The notes: generated from the letters alone by a model not told the origin. A stretch of 64,000 bases of DNA from Ascoidea rubescens DSM 1968 (GCF_001661345.1 NW_017962922.1:124001-188000), one strand, 5' to 3'. Shown: positions 9,801-20,478, counted from the stretch's first letter. Program-made: numbers and translations.

Positions 9801-10209
9801 TATCAGCAGAAGCTCTAATTGGCATACCTGTACAATGGAAACCTAAAGGAAATAAAGCTCTTTTACCATTCATTCTTTCAAAACCAACAGCATATTCAAC
9901 TTTACTTAAAGTGAAACAATGACCGGCATGCAAAGAACCATTCATATAAGGGTAAGCCATTGAGGAGAAGTATTTTGGGTAAGCCTTATGAAGATCATCA
10001 ATGTATTGTTCAATTTGAGATTGGGGAGAATTTAAGGGTAAATCATCAAATTCAGCAAAATCCGGAGCATCGATATTGAATAACTTCTCATCTTGCCAAA
10101 TTTTTTGGTATTTTTTTTCAATTTCAATTAAAGAATCTCTACGATCAGTTTTTTCAAGAACTAAAGAACCTGTCTTGGGTTTTTCAACGGTTTTGGATTT
10201 GAAGCTCAT
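6841..10209 (-). CDS. CDC60: Cytosolic leucyl-tRNA synthetase
   Basis: 1122 aa, close to the ~1090 aa of S. cerevisiae Cdc60, starting at ATG 10209. It is a class Ia synthetase that charges tRNA-Leu in the cytosol. The HIGH-type motif reads HAGH at residues 94-97 (PYMNGSLHAGH) and KMSKS occurs near residue 757 (EKMSKSTGN). Between them lies the CP1 editing domain, with the threonine-rich ATLRPETMYGQT and the GTGIVTCVPTDSPDD hydrolytic pocket. The Lys-rich AKKGKGKYQFQIMNQIGIP insert and the long C-terminal extension are those of the eukaryotic/archaeal LeuRS branch, so this is not the mitochondrial NAM2 type. No mitochondrial presequence is visible. All key motifs are intact. Confidence 0.97.
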   Translation of the reverse strand: MSFKSKTVEKPKTGSLVLEKTDRRDSLIEIEKKYQKIWQDEKLFNIDAPDFAEFDDLPLNSPQSQIEQYIDDLHKAYPKYFSSMAYPYMNGSLHAGHCFTLSKVEYAVGFERMNGKRALFPLGFHCTGMPIRASADKIAREIEKFGPDFSNLPTEEEEQQEASKRIADNNNNAKNNDPTKFKAQKSKVVAKKGKGKYQFQIMNQIGIPIGEIKKFADPTYWLYYFPQLCQNDVISFGARVDWRRSMITTDVNPYYDSFIRWQITRLRECGKIKFGERYTIFSEKDGQACLDHDRQSGEGLGPQEYTGIKIKILELFNQDAKDLFNQHSLDLNQKNVYLVAATLRPETMYGQTCCFVSPKINYGVFDAGNNNYYITTIRAFKNMCYQKLTPQRGNYKPIFTISGQSLIGSKITAPLAINKQLYILPMETILEKKGTGIVTCVPTDSPDDYINMKDLKNKPEYYNIKKEWASPELIPLINTPKYGDKCAEYLCNFFKIQSPKDSVQLQKAKELAYKEGFFNGTMIIGKYAGEKVEFVKAKVKNDIVESGEGFVYYEPEGVVMSRSGDECIVSKEDQWFIDYGESEWKSQALECLHSMNTFAPETQNAFEGVLDWLKNWAVTRTYGLGTRLPWDEQYLIESLSDSTIYQAFYTICHLLHSDYYGSTPGLLNIKAEDMSFEVWDYIFTRRESIESNIPLDKLKILRREFEYFYPLDSSISGKDLIPNHLTFFIYTHVALFKNKKFWPAGIRANGHLLLNNEKMSKSTGNFFTLKDLVEKFGADATRICLADAGDGIEDANFVEQNANSAILRLFNLKEWCQEVVSNIDSLRSGPIGEEFFDVAFDNEMNSLIEETYKKYEITEYKSALKSGLFDYQSARDYYREVAAPKGLHKDLVLKYIETQILLITPVAPHIAEFIWKEVLLKEGSVHDAKFPRADKPIDNSISDSLNYLRDLSRSIREAETSSLRAKKGKILVDKNKGCEVTLLISNNFPEWQDKYVEIVRELFEEQSLNDNKKIKEKIPGKEMKKAMPFISLLKQRLIKEEPSHVFNRKLSFNEAEVIKKCIDIVERSPAIIKVEKVEVISFNTGENKGINIFTNEEVPFKYSGKVVESTVPGQPGIIIKNI

Positions 10210-12054
10210 GATAACAATTGATAATAATTGAGAATTGATAGTTGAAAAATCGATTAACAGTTAAACACAATGGAGTTCAAATCAAACTATATCAATAAAC
10301 TAGGATAGGAAAAAAAAGAAGGAGTGCTGTGAGATTCTTTGCAAAGATGGGTGATAAGGTATTATGAGTAAATCTAAAATAACCACATTGAAGAATGAGC
10401 AGATGACTAAATAGAAAAATTTTCAAAACAATGCACGGCGGATTCGTCAACGGAAAAAGCCCGAAAATACGACGATATGTCGATCCGAATAAGCAATCTA
10501 CTGGGAAATGACAGATTACAGTTTTCTTTACGAGTAAATGATAAAGCATATGAAATTATTCAGTACTGAGAACTTAACTCAAGATATGAACTACAATTTA
10601 GAGATTTCTCATGACTATTCAGCAGAAGGAGCTAAACAAAGATTGGAACTGTTTGAAACTGTTCCGTTATGTAATCAATTGATCATCAACGTTTGAAACA
10701 TGTAGAGAAATTATTTCAGAAGTCTTCGAACTTTCTGGAAGTTTCAGCTAAAACAAAGGCAGTCATTTTGCGAATTCAGAATTGAAAAAACAAGACTGAC
10801 AAGTTTCAAGAATGCTTTTTTATGTGTCTCCTTGAAAAAGCAAAACAAAAATTTACTAAGGGAAAACAAACAAAAAACAAGCAGCTGAAAGCGCTACATT
10901 ATAAAAACATTTGGAAACGGTTTGAACATTCAGAAGATGGATTTTGATATTGATCTCTAATTAAAGTAATGCGACTGATTAGGGTTGTCGTTTTAGATCA
11001 ATGTAACTATATTTACACTGAAAACCGGACCAATCTGTGGCAAGTTAATTACATTAATGTAAGTCTCCAACACTCTATTTTTTCAATACCAATATACAAC
11101 CAAGATATTTGAATTGAGAATTGGACAAAACATTGAATGGAAAATTCAAGCAAAATGGTCAGGACTAATTTAAGACTTTGCTTTGCAAACGACCAAACAG
11201 GCCAATCGGACCAGTAAAAGCCCAAGTAAGCAAAATGGAGTTGCCTCTTTCGGCTTTTGCTAGCGGCTCGTAAAATTCTGGCGGTTAAGATGGCTACTTC
11301 AAGGTTGCGTTTTCACAGGGCTCGCTTTTTGTCGTGATAGGACGCTATGCGAGTCTCTGCCCACAGATTTTTACTCGCGAAGGGTGTGGCTTCTGTACTG
11401 GTTCTGAGAAGAAAGGGTAAAGAAGCTATGAGAACTCACAGCTGGTGCAACTGGTGGGAAAACACCGGCTGCTGCTTCAGGACCCTCTTTTGGGCTGACT
11501 ACTTTCTGCTGTTTGATTTCTTGTGTTCCAAGAAAAGAAGAATAGAAACCAAGCGACAATTGCTTCTATATTTAGCAATCTCTTAAACGCGCAGACTTAC
11601 GTGCATTTGCGCATGATATTATCTTAAGGTTCAAACCTTATGTTTTGACTCAGAGCATTTGATGTTCATTTTTCTTTTTCAAGAAAAAATTAAATTTAGT
11701 TTTAAAATAGATTTTGTTTATTGTATAGAGTTATGTGAATAACAAATACAAATGCTGCTTCTATCTGTTTTCTTTATGACCTTTAATTTTATTATTTTGT
11801 AATCTATATGCTCAATTTATTCCCACTTATTCCCTCTATTATTTTGTTGGTTTTAGTATAAATTCACATATTTTTCCTATTTTCTTCCTTTTACTTTTAC
11901 TGTTTTTTTGTTTTTTTCCTTTTCTTTTTTTTTCAAAACCAGTATATCTCATTTTCGATCGCTTTCAACTTTATACATTCGCTTTTGGCTTTAAATTTCT
12001 AAATTAATTTCTTATAACTTTTATAATCTTTATATCCTTTATATCCTTTTCACA
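10210..12054. other. 1.8-kb region without a recognised gene
   Basis: Lies between the 5' ends of CDC60 and the small wall protein, so it must contain both promoters. Composition rises in GC around 11240-11640 and then becomes T-rich up to 12054, as expected for the leader of a highly expressed wall-protein gene. I looked for tRNA, C/D-box and spliced genes and saw none. A 79-codon open frame at 11347-11586 has no recognisable similarity. Confidence 0.4.
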
Positions 12055-12438
12055 ATGCAATTCTCAAAAGCTTTATTAGTCGCTGCAGCTGCTTCATTAG
12101 CTTCTGCCAGCTACTTTAACACCACTGTTACTGAAATCGGTACCACTGTTATCACTGTCACTTCTTGTGAATCAGTTACTGTTTGTACTGAAGTCCCAGT
12201 CACCACCGGTGTCACTGTCGTCACTTCAACTGTTAGAGGTACCAAGACTGTTTACACAACTTACTGCCCACTACCAAGTGAATCTGAAGAGCCACCAAAA
12301 TCCTCTACCAAACCATCTGCTAAACCAACTTCTCCTTCAAACACCACTGTTCCAGATGTCGATGAAATTAACGGTGCTACCAAATTAGGCTTGGGTTTAT
12401 CTGGTGCTTTAGTTGCTGCCGGTTTAATGTTTTTTTAA
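12055..12438 (+). CDS. Small GPI-anchored cell wall protein (Pga59/Ccw12-like)
   Basis: 127 aa. The protein has a signal peptide (MQFSKALLVAAAASLASAS), then a Thr/Val-rich core with ITVTSCESVTVCTEVPVTT and the wall-protein motif TVYTTYCPLP. A short Ser/Pro/Lys stretch follows, then a C-terminal hydrophobic tail (LGLGLSGALVAAGLMFF) preceded by small residues at a likely omega site near NGA. Codon choice is strongly biased to preferred codons (GTT, GTC, ACT, ACC, CCA), a sign of high expression. The architecture matches tiny yeast wall mannoproteins such as Candida Pga59/Pga62 or S. cerevisiae Ccw12, which are linked to beta-glucan. Orthology to a named gene is not claimed because these sequences are low in complexity. 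Confidence 0.85.
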   Translation: MQFSKALLVAAAASLASASYFNTTVTEIGTTVITVTSCESVTVCTEVPVTTGVTVVTSTVRGTKTVYTTYCPLPSESEEPPKSSTKPSAKPTSPSNTTVPDVDEINGATKLGLGLSGALVAAGLMFF

Positions 12439-13344
12439 ATTTTTAATTAAATTTAAATAAATAAAATTAAATAAAATTAAATAAAGATTTTAAAACGTTC
12501 TAAAAAATTGCTAAAATACAAGTATCGCATATCATGTTTTTTTTTGGTTTCTCTCTGAGGTTTAAATATTATTCCATTTTTTCTCTCGAATCAATCTTTT
12601 TCTTAATTTTCATAAATAAATTATAATTTATCTTTAATATTATATTGTTTTATTTATCAATCAACAAATCAATTGTCATTGACTCATTAGGATTTTCTTC
12701 CTTTTTTGATATATTGTATCTGATATAACCAAATTTTAGTAGACATACAATCGAAATGAATATTTAATTGTACTGTGATGTTATGATAGTTTCTCAGCGC
12801 TTAAGATTTTATCCTTTATCAAATACTTATTTAACAATAAGATTATCCTAATTTCTTATTTTTGATCCGCAAGGCAACAGCCCTGACTCTGCTTAAACTT
12901 TTAGTATTTATTTTCACTTTGTTTGTAAATGAATCAAAAAAGTGCCCAAGGAAATCATACCAAAAAGAAAATTATATGAAATTCCCTTTTTCATGATATT
13001 ATATAATCAGAATTTAAGTTTCTGTCGTATGCTCAGAAAAAATGCAAAAAACATGCACATGCACAATTTCTGCAAAGTATACGGCTTGGTACATATAACA
13101 TGAATTTCTTTTGTTTTGTTTTTGATTCCCCAACTCGTATTCGATGAACATTCGGACGCCCGTAATCAAACAACAAACATAACCTTTGATTAAAACAAAA
13201 GCTGGAAAACCTACATTTCAATAAAACCTTTATAAAAAACAAACAAAAAAAAAATCAAAAATCATGAATAAATTACAAAGTTATTTTATTTTTTCTTTCA
13301 AATTTAATATATAGAAACAATTAATAATTTGTTATAAATTAAAT
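12439..13344. other. Convergent 3' region, no gene seen
   Basis: Spacer of 0.9 kb between the 3' ends of the wall protein and RPL14. It is AT-rich with T-runs just after the wall-protein stop. A 69-codon minus frame at 13033-13242 looks like chance. Confidence 0.4.
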
Positions 13345-14378
13345 TTAAGCTCTAGCTAAAGCCTTTTTTGAAGCAAAATTTCTTTGTTTCTTATAAATTA
13401 AAACCTGGAATCTTTCAAAATCAGTTAATTGAACACGTCTTTCCTTCTTTGCAATATTTTTAGCCCATGAGGTAGCAGCCCATTTTTTGGCAATATCGTC
13501 AGCTTTGAATCTTTTAGCAACAGTTGGAGATCTTGAGCCTCTTGTTAATTTGCTAACAGTTAATGGAGTTAAGGTAGTGTGAGCTAATGCTATAGCTTGT
13601 CTTGGAACACCTGAAACTGGACCATCGATTAAAACCTATGAAAATTGTTCATGTTAGTATCAAAATAAACAATAATTTTATGATTCTTTTTATCCAAAAA
13701 AGAAATAGATAGAATTATAAATTTGAATTGATCCGAACTAAAAACCTTCCAATATCTATTTCAAATAATACAAAAAAAACAATTGAGTAATTAATCTGAT
13801 AATTTGAAAATAATGAAAAATGGCATTGAAGGATAATCTTATAATATTGATTAAATCCAGTTTATAATAACCTCTTTTGTCATTAGCTTCTTTCTTTTCC
13901 CATATTATTAAAAATCCTAAATTCTATTGTATTCACATAAATTATTGGTGAATTTTTTAAAAATTGTATCATTGATGATTCATTACTCTAGTTGATAAGG
14001 CTGCCAATTAAAACTGAAATATCGTTTATATTCTTGTTTTCAGTTCTATAATTATTGTTTTTGAATTGCTTTAATAAATTTCAATATTGCTACATTTAAT
14101 TGTATTATTCTCAAGTATCTGAAAATGTCAAAGTTGTCTCATTGATATCTGAATGCACTTTTAGTCTTTTATTTTGAGATAATTCCATACTTCTAAAGTT
14201 CCAATTTGATGATTATTGCAAGTTGGAGGGCTCTTTATAGGATACATACACGTTTTTGATCAATGATTTCAACAATAACAGCAAGTTTTCCTGAGGAGGC
14301 ACCTTTGGTGATTAAAACAACACGACCAACTTGAACAAATCTCCAGTTGGTAGGTTTAACTGTGGATTCTACAGACAT
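13345..14378 (-). CDS. RPL14: Large ribosomal subunit protein eL14, one intron
   Basis: Two exons on the minus strand: 14378-14250 (43 codons) and 13635-13345, giving 139 aa; S. cerevisiae Rpl14 is 138. Exon 1 encodes [16 protein letters not shown] and ends EIIDQKR. Exon 2 resumes VLIDGP, exactly where S. cerevisiae Rpl14 continues. The intron (13636-14249, 614 nt) has GTATGT, a perfect TACTAAC (complement of GTTAGTA near 13655) and a TAG acceptor in phase 0. The open frame runs on upstream of the ATG, but [12 protein letters not shown] matches the family start. The protein is a cytosolic 60S component. The intron is long for a yeast RP gene; I found no convincing snoRNA in it. Confidence 0.95.
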
Positions 14379-14812
14379 TTTTTTTGTATTATTATTGATG
14401 ACCTTAAATGTTGTTAGAGTGGAGGAATTTAAGATATATTCAACTGTATGCTCTGTTGCACTACCAATATCGTTTTGATTGCATGCGTTGAAGTTTTTGG
14501 TGGAAAATTCCCAGTCACGGGATTGCTGAGCTCCAAAAACACCCACAATTTTTCACACCCAAATCACAAACCATGAATTTACCCGGCGTCATGCCAGTGT
14601 TTTTATGAGTGCTGATAGTATATAATAGCCCTGTGTTAAAAAACGTGATTTGATATCAGGGCTCTGCAACGGCTTGTGTTTTAGAGCTCGGCTTTTGGTG
14701 TGAAATAGCTTTAGGAAATTTCAATGGATCACAAACATCGTTGAGATACAAAACATAACGTTAACTGTCAACCTGTGTTGAAGAAAACGTTGGGCAAACT
14801 GCAAACACAAGA
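14379..14812. promoter_or_regulatory. RPL14 upstream region with Rap1-like sequences
   Basis: Between the RPL14 ATG and the TRS120 stop. ACACCCACAATT at 14539-14550 and ACACCCAAATCA at 14555-14566 resemble Rap1 sites of ribosomal-protein promoters, about 165-190 bases upstream of the ATG. This is by-eye matching to the ACACCC core only. Rap1 usage differs among yeasts, so the call is tentative. Confidence 0.35.
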
Positions 14813-17800
14813 TCATCGAGCTCGAATATAGAGCGGTTCTCTTTGCGTGTGCAGTAAATCGCTTCTTTCAGAAGAGCTGTGGATAGTTTCATCTAATATG
14901 GCTCCCCATTCATACTCTCCCTTCACTAGCAAAATCACACCTAAATCAAACTCGGCTGATTCACCCGGGTTTATTGCAGGCTCGATATTAAATTGTAAGC
15001 ATCCATTGTATAATATTTTTCTCTCAATTGATCCTCCAGATACAATTGGGACATGACGCAACATCCCTCTTAATTTCTCACTTGAATTATTTGTAATCTT
15101 AGTTTTTATCGTGAAAAATTCCTCTGCTTTAATTTCCCAATAAAAGCCATTGTGAGTTATTGAAGATTGGTATTTATCACTCTTTAGATTATTGATTTCC
15201 AATTCTTGCAGCTCGCAATCAATAATTTCTTCATTGTCATTATTATCACCATCTTTTTCATCATCAGAAATAGCTTTGGACGAAATCAACTGCATTTCAA
15301 TGCTGATTTTTTCAACTTTGAGCACACTTACCATTTTAGGAGATAACCTAATTCCTCTCAACTCTATAAACCCCTTTCTATTTGTTTTGTCTTCAGCCCA
15401 TAAACCCTTGATATGACGAAGAATTTCTTTTCGATACCAAAATGAATCTTTGATGAATTTCATTTCTTCCTTCGCGAACCTTGTATCCTTTTTAATAAAT
15501 TGTTTATTTCTTAAACTTGGAATTTCTCTTTCAAGATATTCATCAGGAAATCCAAACCGCCTTATTGGTAATAAATACCTCTGAGTGTGTCCGGGTCCTA
15601 TTGAATCTTTGATAATATATGTACTTTTTTCATCTGCAAACTTTTGATCCTTATCATAATTTTGAACAATTCCATCATTACAATCAAGATCATCATTGGT
15701 ATCAAAAAGAAACTCACTACTTTTTAATTCAATTTTAAATTTTTGTGTCCATGAATTTTTTAAATCAAGTACTAATAAACAATAATCTGAAATATTTTCA
15801 GTTTTATTTTTAAGATATGACCAAATATTTTCTTGATTTCGAATATCATCATTTAGATTGCTCAATGTAGTAAGATTATTCTTGGAATTTTCCACATTGT
15901 AAAATAATGGTATCAAATCGCAACCTGCAAGCTCAATACTTGGTTGAACAGTTACAAACAATGGGATGGTAAGTCTCCTGAAATACTTTTCTGAATCAAG
16001 TGTTTGATTACCATAATCTAGAATTATACTAGCATTTCTCATTCCTCTTTTTCCTTTGATATCGATATCTAGAGGTAACGAATCGAATGGTTTTATAGAA
16101 TTTAGTTTATTGTTCTTTCTCACTTTTAATGGTTTTCTCTTCAATAGGTAATACTCAATTTCATATATTTCACTGGCAGGGGTTTCTTTAGAATCTAATG
16201 ATGCTCTTAATGGCTCAATTGTTGAATCAATAAAGCTAAATGCAAGATAATTGATCGTCAAATTTGACAAATTTCTTAAACAAATTGTGAATAAGTTTTT
16301 TTCTCCTTCAAGTAACATCATCCACGAATTATTGAGAGATAAATCTATCAATGCCAAAATTGGTTGAGGCAAAATCACTTTATATTTCAAGTTCTTAACA
16401 TCAACTCTATCTTTAGTATTATTAATCTTCAATGTATTTTTTGAAGATTGGACTAATAACGACTGACTATCTTTCTTTTGATTTATTGTTTTACTATCTG
16501 TTTCTTCCTGGATAGTTTCAATTAGTTTGTTATTTTCGGCTTTAAAATCGGGCAAGTTATTTAAAAATCCAATCACTTTTGTTTTCTCAATCTTCCTATT
16601 CTTTTCTCTCAATGAAATTTTATAAAATTGAGATTCACAATTACAAACTTTCATCGTACAACCTATTATATTTAAAATCCCAGAAGATAATGGTTTAATT
16701 CCAACTTGAATATTTTGAAGTGTATTGGCTGAAATGATAAAATGATTGTGATTATTATTCACCAACGTTTCAAGTTCAACTTTTCCATCAGTTTCAATTT
16801 TTATTTCATTGATTTCTATATCGAACAAAAAAGGATTTTGAATCGTAACCAATATATTAACTGCTTCATCCTGAATTAATTCAACAGATTGATCAAAAAA
16901 TTCTTCGGATACAACATCTTCCATTTTATTATTCAAAGAGTATCTACTTTTTGAAAATCGGTTGATATTTTTCTTATTTTCATAGGGATTATACAAGACA
17001 GCACTAGGTGGTGAAGTCAAAGTAGATCTTTTAGAAGTGTTTGGTGTTTTAAATTCATTTTTAGGTGATACAGAAACAACACTATCTGTATTATCCAATT
17101 TCATTGGCCTTAAAGATTCATCAAAATTATTAATAAGAATAATATCTCTAACAATAAAAGGGTCCCAATAATAAATTTTCAAAAATAAATTCAAGCTTCT
17201 TGAAATTTCCATATACTCTTTAAATGAATTAAATAAAAAAGTTTGCTCTTCAAGAGAAAGACAATGCAAATATCTTGTTAATAAAATAGAACTAAAATTT
17301 AATACACCACCTATATCATTAAGAGACATGCAAAATTTCATACATAAATTTAAAATCATTTTGTGAAGTTGAGACCAATTGCTTTTTTTTGATTCAATTA
17401 TTGAAGATTCTGGTGAACAACCAATTCCATAGACCAACAACAAAGAATCTAATAAACTGTATATATTTTCATCAAATGAACCTAAATCTGAATTTTTTTC
17501 ACTGATCACCAATTGATTTCTGTTAAGATTATTGTTAAGAGAGTCTAAAGTGGGAGAATTTATGAGTTTATTTTTCAATTTCAATGAGTAATTTTCAAAT
17601 TTCACTGTATTATTTTTAATTAATTCTGGAATTAAAGTATCTAATAATGATTTTAAAATGAAAGATCTTTTTCTAAATAATTCCAAATCTCCATAAATTG
17701 ACGACAATGCACAATAGACTCGGCATTGTGATAATAAATCCATATTTTTCAATTGCACTGTAAATATTTTATTTGAAAATTTAATGATATCATACTTGTT

Positions 17801-19276
17801 GAAATAAGTTGAGTCGATCTTTTTGCTTGGGATTCTTTTTCCACGAACTATATGATCAAGAGCCCTAAAATTAAAACCACCTCCAATATGGATTATTGAC
17901 ATAAATTTCATAAATCTCAAAATCGTTTCGCAATAAACCAACTGAGGTACATAATCCTCATGATCATCAAGGGTGAGAGAGTAATACCATAGTGCTCTTT
18001 TTGTTAACTTGTAAACTATTTCTGGCACAGGTAGGTTAGCTATATCAAGTGTAGTATTTTTAGTACTCTTTTCATTAATGTTGTTCATGTCATTTGTGTT
18101 GCTATTGGTGTAAGAACTTTGGTTGTGATTTGCAATTGAGCCAATGGTATTTGAACGTTTCAATGTAATAGAGTTTCTTGGTGAAGATATAGGAGAAACG
18201 TAATTGACTGAAGGATTTGAATCTCTTTTCCCCTTTTCCTTTAAATAAGGGAAATTTAAAGCATTTGCAGAAGAATTAGAAGAATTTGCATCATTTTCTT
18301 TTTCTTTTGTATTGAATACAATGGAATTTAGCGTTGCAGGTATTTGGTAAGGTACAGCTAAAAAGGATATTAAAACTAAGCAAATTCCAATTCCTTCTAA
18401 AGCAGAACCTAGCCAGAGAAAATCGTTACCTGATTTCAATAGATTAGCAGAGTCAGAGAAAGTTTTCAAAGCATCAGTGATTTTACCAGCTAATAAATAG
18501 AAATTACCTAATATTTTCAACTGTCTGCCCTTTTGTTTCAATTCTTTCTTTTCAGAAGAGGTTTTTAGAGATATTTTATTCATTTCCGCTATTAAAGATA
18601 GTGAGGTTTCAGATGCTCTTTTTGAGGTTCTGGTTGATGATTTTGAAAATGCAGAAATCGCTGGCAAAGAAATTGAATCATTAATACGATGCTTTGAATT
18701 CAACGAGGTTCTTAGCACATCATTTGCACTAATAGTCCCCGGGGACCTTAGAGTGACATGTTGAAATGATTGAGCATATAGGAAAAGAGCATTTAAAAAG
18801 CTGTAAGATATATCGCACATGATTGTCTCAATTTTAGAGAATGGGATATTAAATATATATTTATTGTGGAATTGGTTATCAGGAGAACCAAATATCAATA
18901 AATTTTGAACAATTGAGGTATTATATTTTTTCTTTAAATTTAACAAATGCTCATTTAATATATCGTGAGTCAAATTTTCGTTATATTTTATTATGCCAGT
19001 TGTTATAAATATTTTTCTAAAAGGTTCAAAATCTTGAAAGAAAATTGATTCGTTATCATTTAAACATAATTGAAAATCGTAAATGATTTTTCCCGATGGA
19101 AACCCCTGGGGATTAAAAGCAGACGAGCTTATTGGAGTAACGTCTAACAACCGTACTTCATAATCATTCTCAACTTCCTTGTAGTAGTTCAAAAACTCAT
19201 CTTGAGATAGATCACCAATAGGAACAAATAAGGTCTTCACTCTTGATGGAGCAGTATATGAGTAAGCGTCTAACAT
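14813..19276 (-). CDS. TRS120: TRAPPII-specific subunit Trs120 (TRAPPC9 family)
   Basis: 1487 aa against about 1289 in S. cerevisiae; extra length is in Ser/Asn-rich linkers (about residues 320-400 and 740-790). The N-terminus carries the family signature: PSRVKTLFVPIGDLSQDEF, then VRLLDVTPISSSAFNPQGFPSGKIIYDF. TPR-like helices follow (LKILGNFYLLAGKITDALKTF, WLGSALEGIGICLV), and the C-terminal half is rich in beta strands expected of the immunoglobulin-like domains of TRAPPC9. The protein belongs to the TRAPPII complex, the exchange factor for Ypt31/32 at the late Golgi. Another TRAPP core subunit, Trs33, lies at 27661; the proximity is probably chance. The reading frame is intact throughout. 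Confidence 0.9.
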   Translation of the reverse strand: MLDAYSYTAPSRVKTLFVPIGDLSQDEFLNYYKEVENDYEVRLLDVTPISSSAFNPQGFPSGKIIYDFQLCLNDNESIFFQDFEPFRKIFITTGIIKYNENLTHDILNEHLLNLKKKYNTSIVQNLLIFGSPDNQFHNKYIFNIPFSKIETIMCDISYSFLNALFLYAQSFQHVTLRSPGTISANDVLRTSLNSKHRINDSISLPAISAFSKSSTRTSKRASETSLSLIAEMNKISLKTSSEKKELKQKGRQLKILGNFYLLAGKITDALKTFSDSANLLKSGNDFLWLGSALEGIGICLVLISFLAVPYQIPATLNSIVFNTKEKENDANSSNSSANALNFPYLKEKGKRDSNPSVNYVSPISSPRNSITLKRSNTIGSIANHNQSSYTNSNTNDMNNINEKSTKNTTLDIANLPVPEIVYKLTKRALWYYSLTLDDHEDYVPQLVYCETILRFMKFMSIIHIGGGFNFRALDHIVRGKRIPSKKIDSTYFNKYDIIKFSNKIFTVQLKNMDLLSQCRVYCALSSIYGDLELFRKRSFILKSLLDTLIPELIKNNTVKFENYSLKLKNKLINSPTLDSLNNNLNRNQLVISEKNSDLGSFDENIYSLLDSLLLVYGIGCSPESSIIESKKSNWSQLHKMILNLCMKFCMSLNDIGGVLNFSSILLTRYLHCLSLEEQTFLFNSFKEYMEISRSLNLFLKIYYWDPFIVRDIILINNFDESLRPMKLDNTDSVVSVSPKNEFKTPNTSKRSTLTSPPSAVLYNPYENKKNINRFSKSRYSLNNKMEDVVSEEFFDQSVELIQDEAVNILVTIQNPFLFDIEINEIKIETDGKVELETLVNNNHNHFIISANTLQNIQVGIKPLSSGILNIIGCTMKVCNCESQFYKISLREKNRKIEKTKVIGFLNNLPDFKAENNKLIETIQEETDSKTINQKKDSQSLLVQSSKNTLKINNTKDRVDVKNLKYKVILPQPILALIDLSLNNSWMMLLEGEKNLFTICLRNLSNLTINYLAFSFIDSTIEPLRASLDSKETPASEIYEIEYYLLKRKPLKVRKNNKLNSIKPFDSLPLDIDIKGKRGMRNASIILDYGNQTLDSEKYFRRLTIPLFVTVQPSIELAGCDLIPLFYNVENSKNNLTTLSNLNDDIRNQENIWSYLKNKTENISDYCLLVLDLKNSWTQKFKIELKSSEFLFDTNDDLDCNDGIVQNYDKDQKFADEKSTYIIKDSIGPGHTQRYLLPIRRFGFPDEYLEREIPSLRNKQFIKKDTRFAKEEMKFIKDSFWYRKEILRHIKGLWAEDKTNRKGFIELRGIRLSPKMVSVLKVEKISIEMQLISSKAISDDEKDGDNNDNEEIIDCELQELEINNLKSDKYQSSITHNGFYWEIKAEEFFTIKTKITNNSSEKLRGMLRHVPIVSGGSIERKILYNGCLQFNIEPAINPGESAEFDLGVILLVKGEYEWGAILDETIHSSSERSDLLHTQREPLYIRAR

Positions 19277-19653
19277 GTTTCAGGCTAAGTGTCATGTATC
19301 TGGCAATTTGAGAACGTCAAATTGCACTACTGAAAATTGAAAAAGGGCAAATAAAAGCAGAATAGCTACTGCGATTGCAATTGATCTGGATATAATCAGA
19401 GTTGCAATGTTGAATCAGTATCTGATGCTCTGAGATTGTTACGTATCAATCCAGAGCTAAATCAGCCACATGCAGATTGATGCCTCTTAACGCATTTTTC
19501 ATGCAGTGCTGACATAATTTATGCGTAATCCAGGTTTGTTTTTTAGTGTTCTTCTTCTGAGATAGTTTTATCACCTTCTGAAGTTTAATTGATCTGGGTG
19601 CTGAGCTGGGTAGATATTAACTATTGTTGCAGTCGTTGATATTTTGAGCAGAA
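19277..19653. promoter_or_regulatory. Divergent promoter TRS120 / PUP1
   Basis: 377-base head-to-head spacer. I looked for the Rpn4 proteasome element GGTGGCAAA on both strands and did not see it. No other site stands out. Confidence 0.4.
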
Positions 19654-20478
19654 ATGGCAGGTTTGAGTTTTGAGAACTATCAGAGAAATCAATTTCTCTC
19701 TTCCAAGGGATATGCTGTCCCAAAGGCCACTTCTACCGGTACTACTATTGTTGGATGTAAATTCAACGGTGGCGTTGTGATCGCTGCTGATACTAGAGCT
19801 ACTGCTGGCCCAATTGTAGCTGATAAGAATTGCGAGAAATTACACAGAATAGCTCCTCACATCTGGTGTGCTGGTGCCGGTACTGCTGCTGATACTGAGA
19901 TGGTGACTCAATTAATTTCCTCGAATATTGAATTGCACTCTTTATACACCAACCGTGAACCAAGAGTTTGCACTGCATTGACTTTATTAAAACAGCATTT
20001 GTTCAAATACAGTGGTCATATTGGTGCTTATTTAATTGTGGCAGGAACTGATCCAACTGGCTCTCATTTATTCTCAATTCACGCTCATGGTTCAACGGAT
20101 ATAGGTTATTATCAAACCTTAGGTTCAGGTTCGTTGGCTGCCATGTCAGTCTTTGAGAGCAGGTGGAAATTGGATTTAACCAAAGAGGAAGCAATGAAAT
20201 TGTGTTCAGATGCTATCCAAGCAGGTATTTGGAATGATTTAGGTTCGGGATCTAACGTTGATCTTTGTGTAATGGAAGCAGGCAAAGATGCTGTATTGCA
20301 CAGAAATTATTTGACTCCAAATGTTAGATCACAAAAGGCTAATAACTATATTTTTAATAGGGGTGCTACAGTTGTTTTGAAAGAAAAGACAATATATAGC
20401 AAACTTGAACTTGTTTCTGAAGAGGTTATAATTTCAACACCCGAAGAAAGACCTGAGGCAATGGAAGTTGATGCATAA
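19654..20478 (+). CDS. PUP1: 20S proteasome subunit beta-2 (trypsin-like site)
   Basis: 274 aa. The start MAGLSFENYQRNQFL is nearly identical to S. cerevisiae Pup1. The propeptide is removed at Gly29/Thr30 (KATSTG-TTIVG), freeing the catalytic Thr30 (Thr1 of the mature subunit). Asp46 and Lys62 correspond to mature Asp17 and Lys33, so the active site is complete. ELHSLYTNREPRV, GSHLFSIHAHGSTD and GSGSNVDLCVME are family blocks. The C-terminal tail (LVSEEVIISTPEERPEAMEVDA) is somewhat longer than in S. cerevisiae and would embrace the neighbouring beta-3 subunit. The protein works in the 26S proteasome in nucleus and cytosol. Confidence 0.97.
   Translation: MAGLSFENYQRNQFLSSKGYAVPKATSTGTTIVGCKFNGGVVIAADTRATAGPIVADKNCEKLHRIAPHIWCAGAGTAADTEMVTQLISSNIELHSLYTNREPRVCTALTLLKQHLFKYSGHIGAYLIVAGTDPTGSHLFSIHAHGSTDIGYYQTLGSGSLAAMSVFESRWKLDLTKEEAMKLCSDAIQAGIWNDLGSGSNVDLCVMEAGKDAVLHRNYLTPNVRSQKANNYIFNRGATVVLKEKTIYSKLELVSEEVIISTPEERPEAMEVDA

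Noticed and set aside
11347-11586. 79-codon open frame upstream of the wall protein
   Set aside because: It overlaps an antisense frame of similar length, has no family features, and lies in a promoter-like GC island.
13965-14030. C/D-box-like TGATGAT...CTGA in the RPL14 intron, on the strand opposite to the gene
   Set aside because: No terminal stem, poor box context and wrong strand for an intron-encoded snoRNA.
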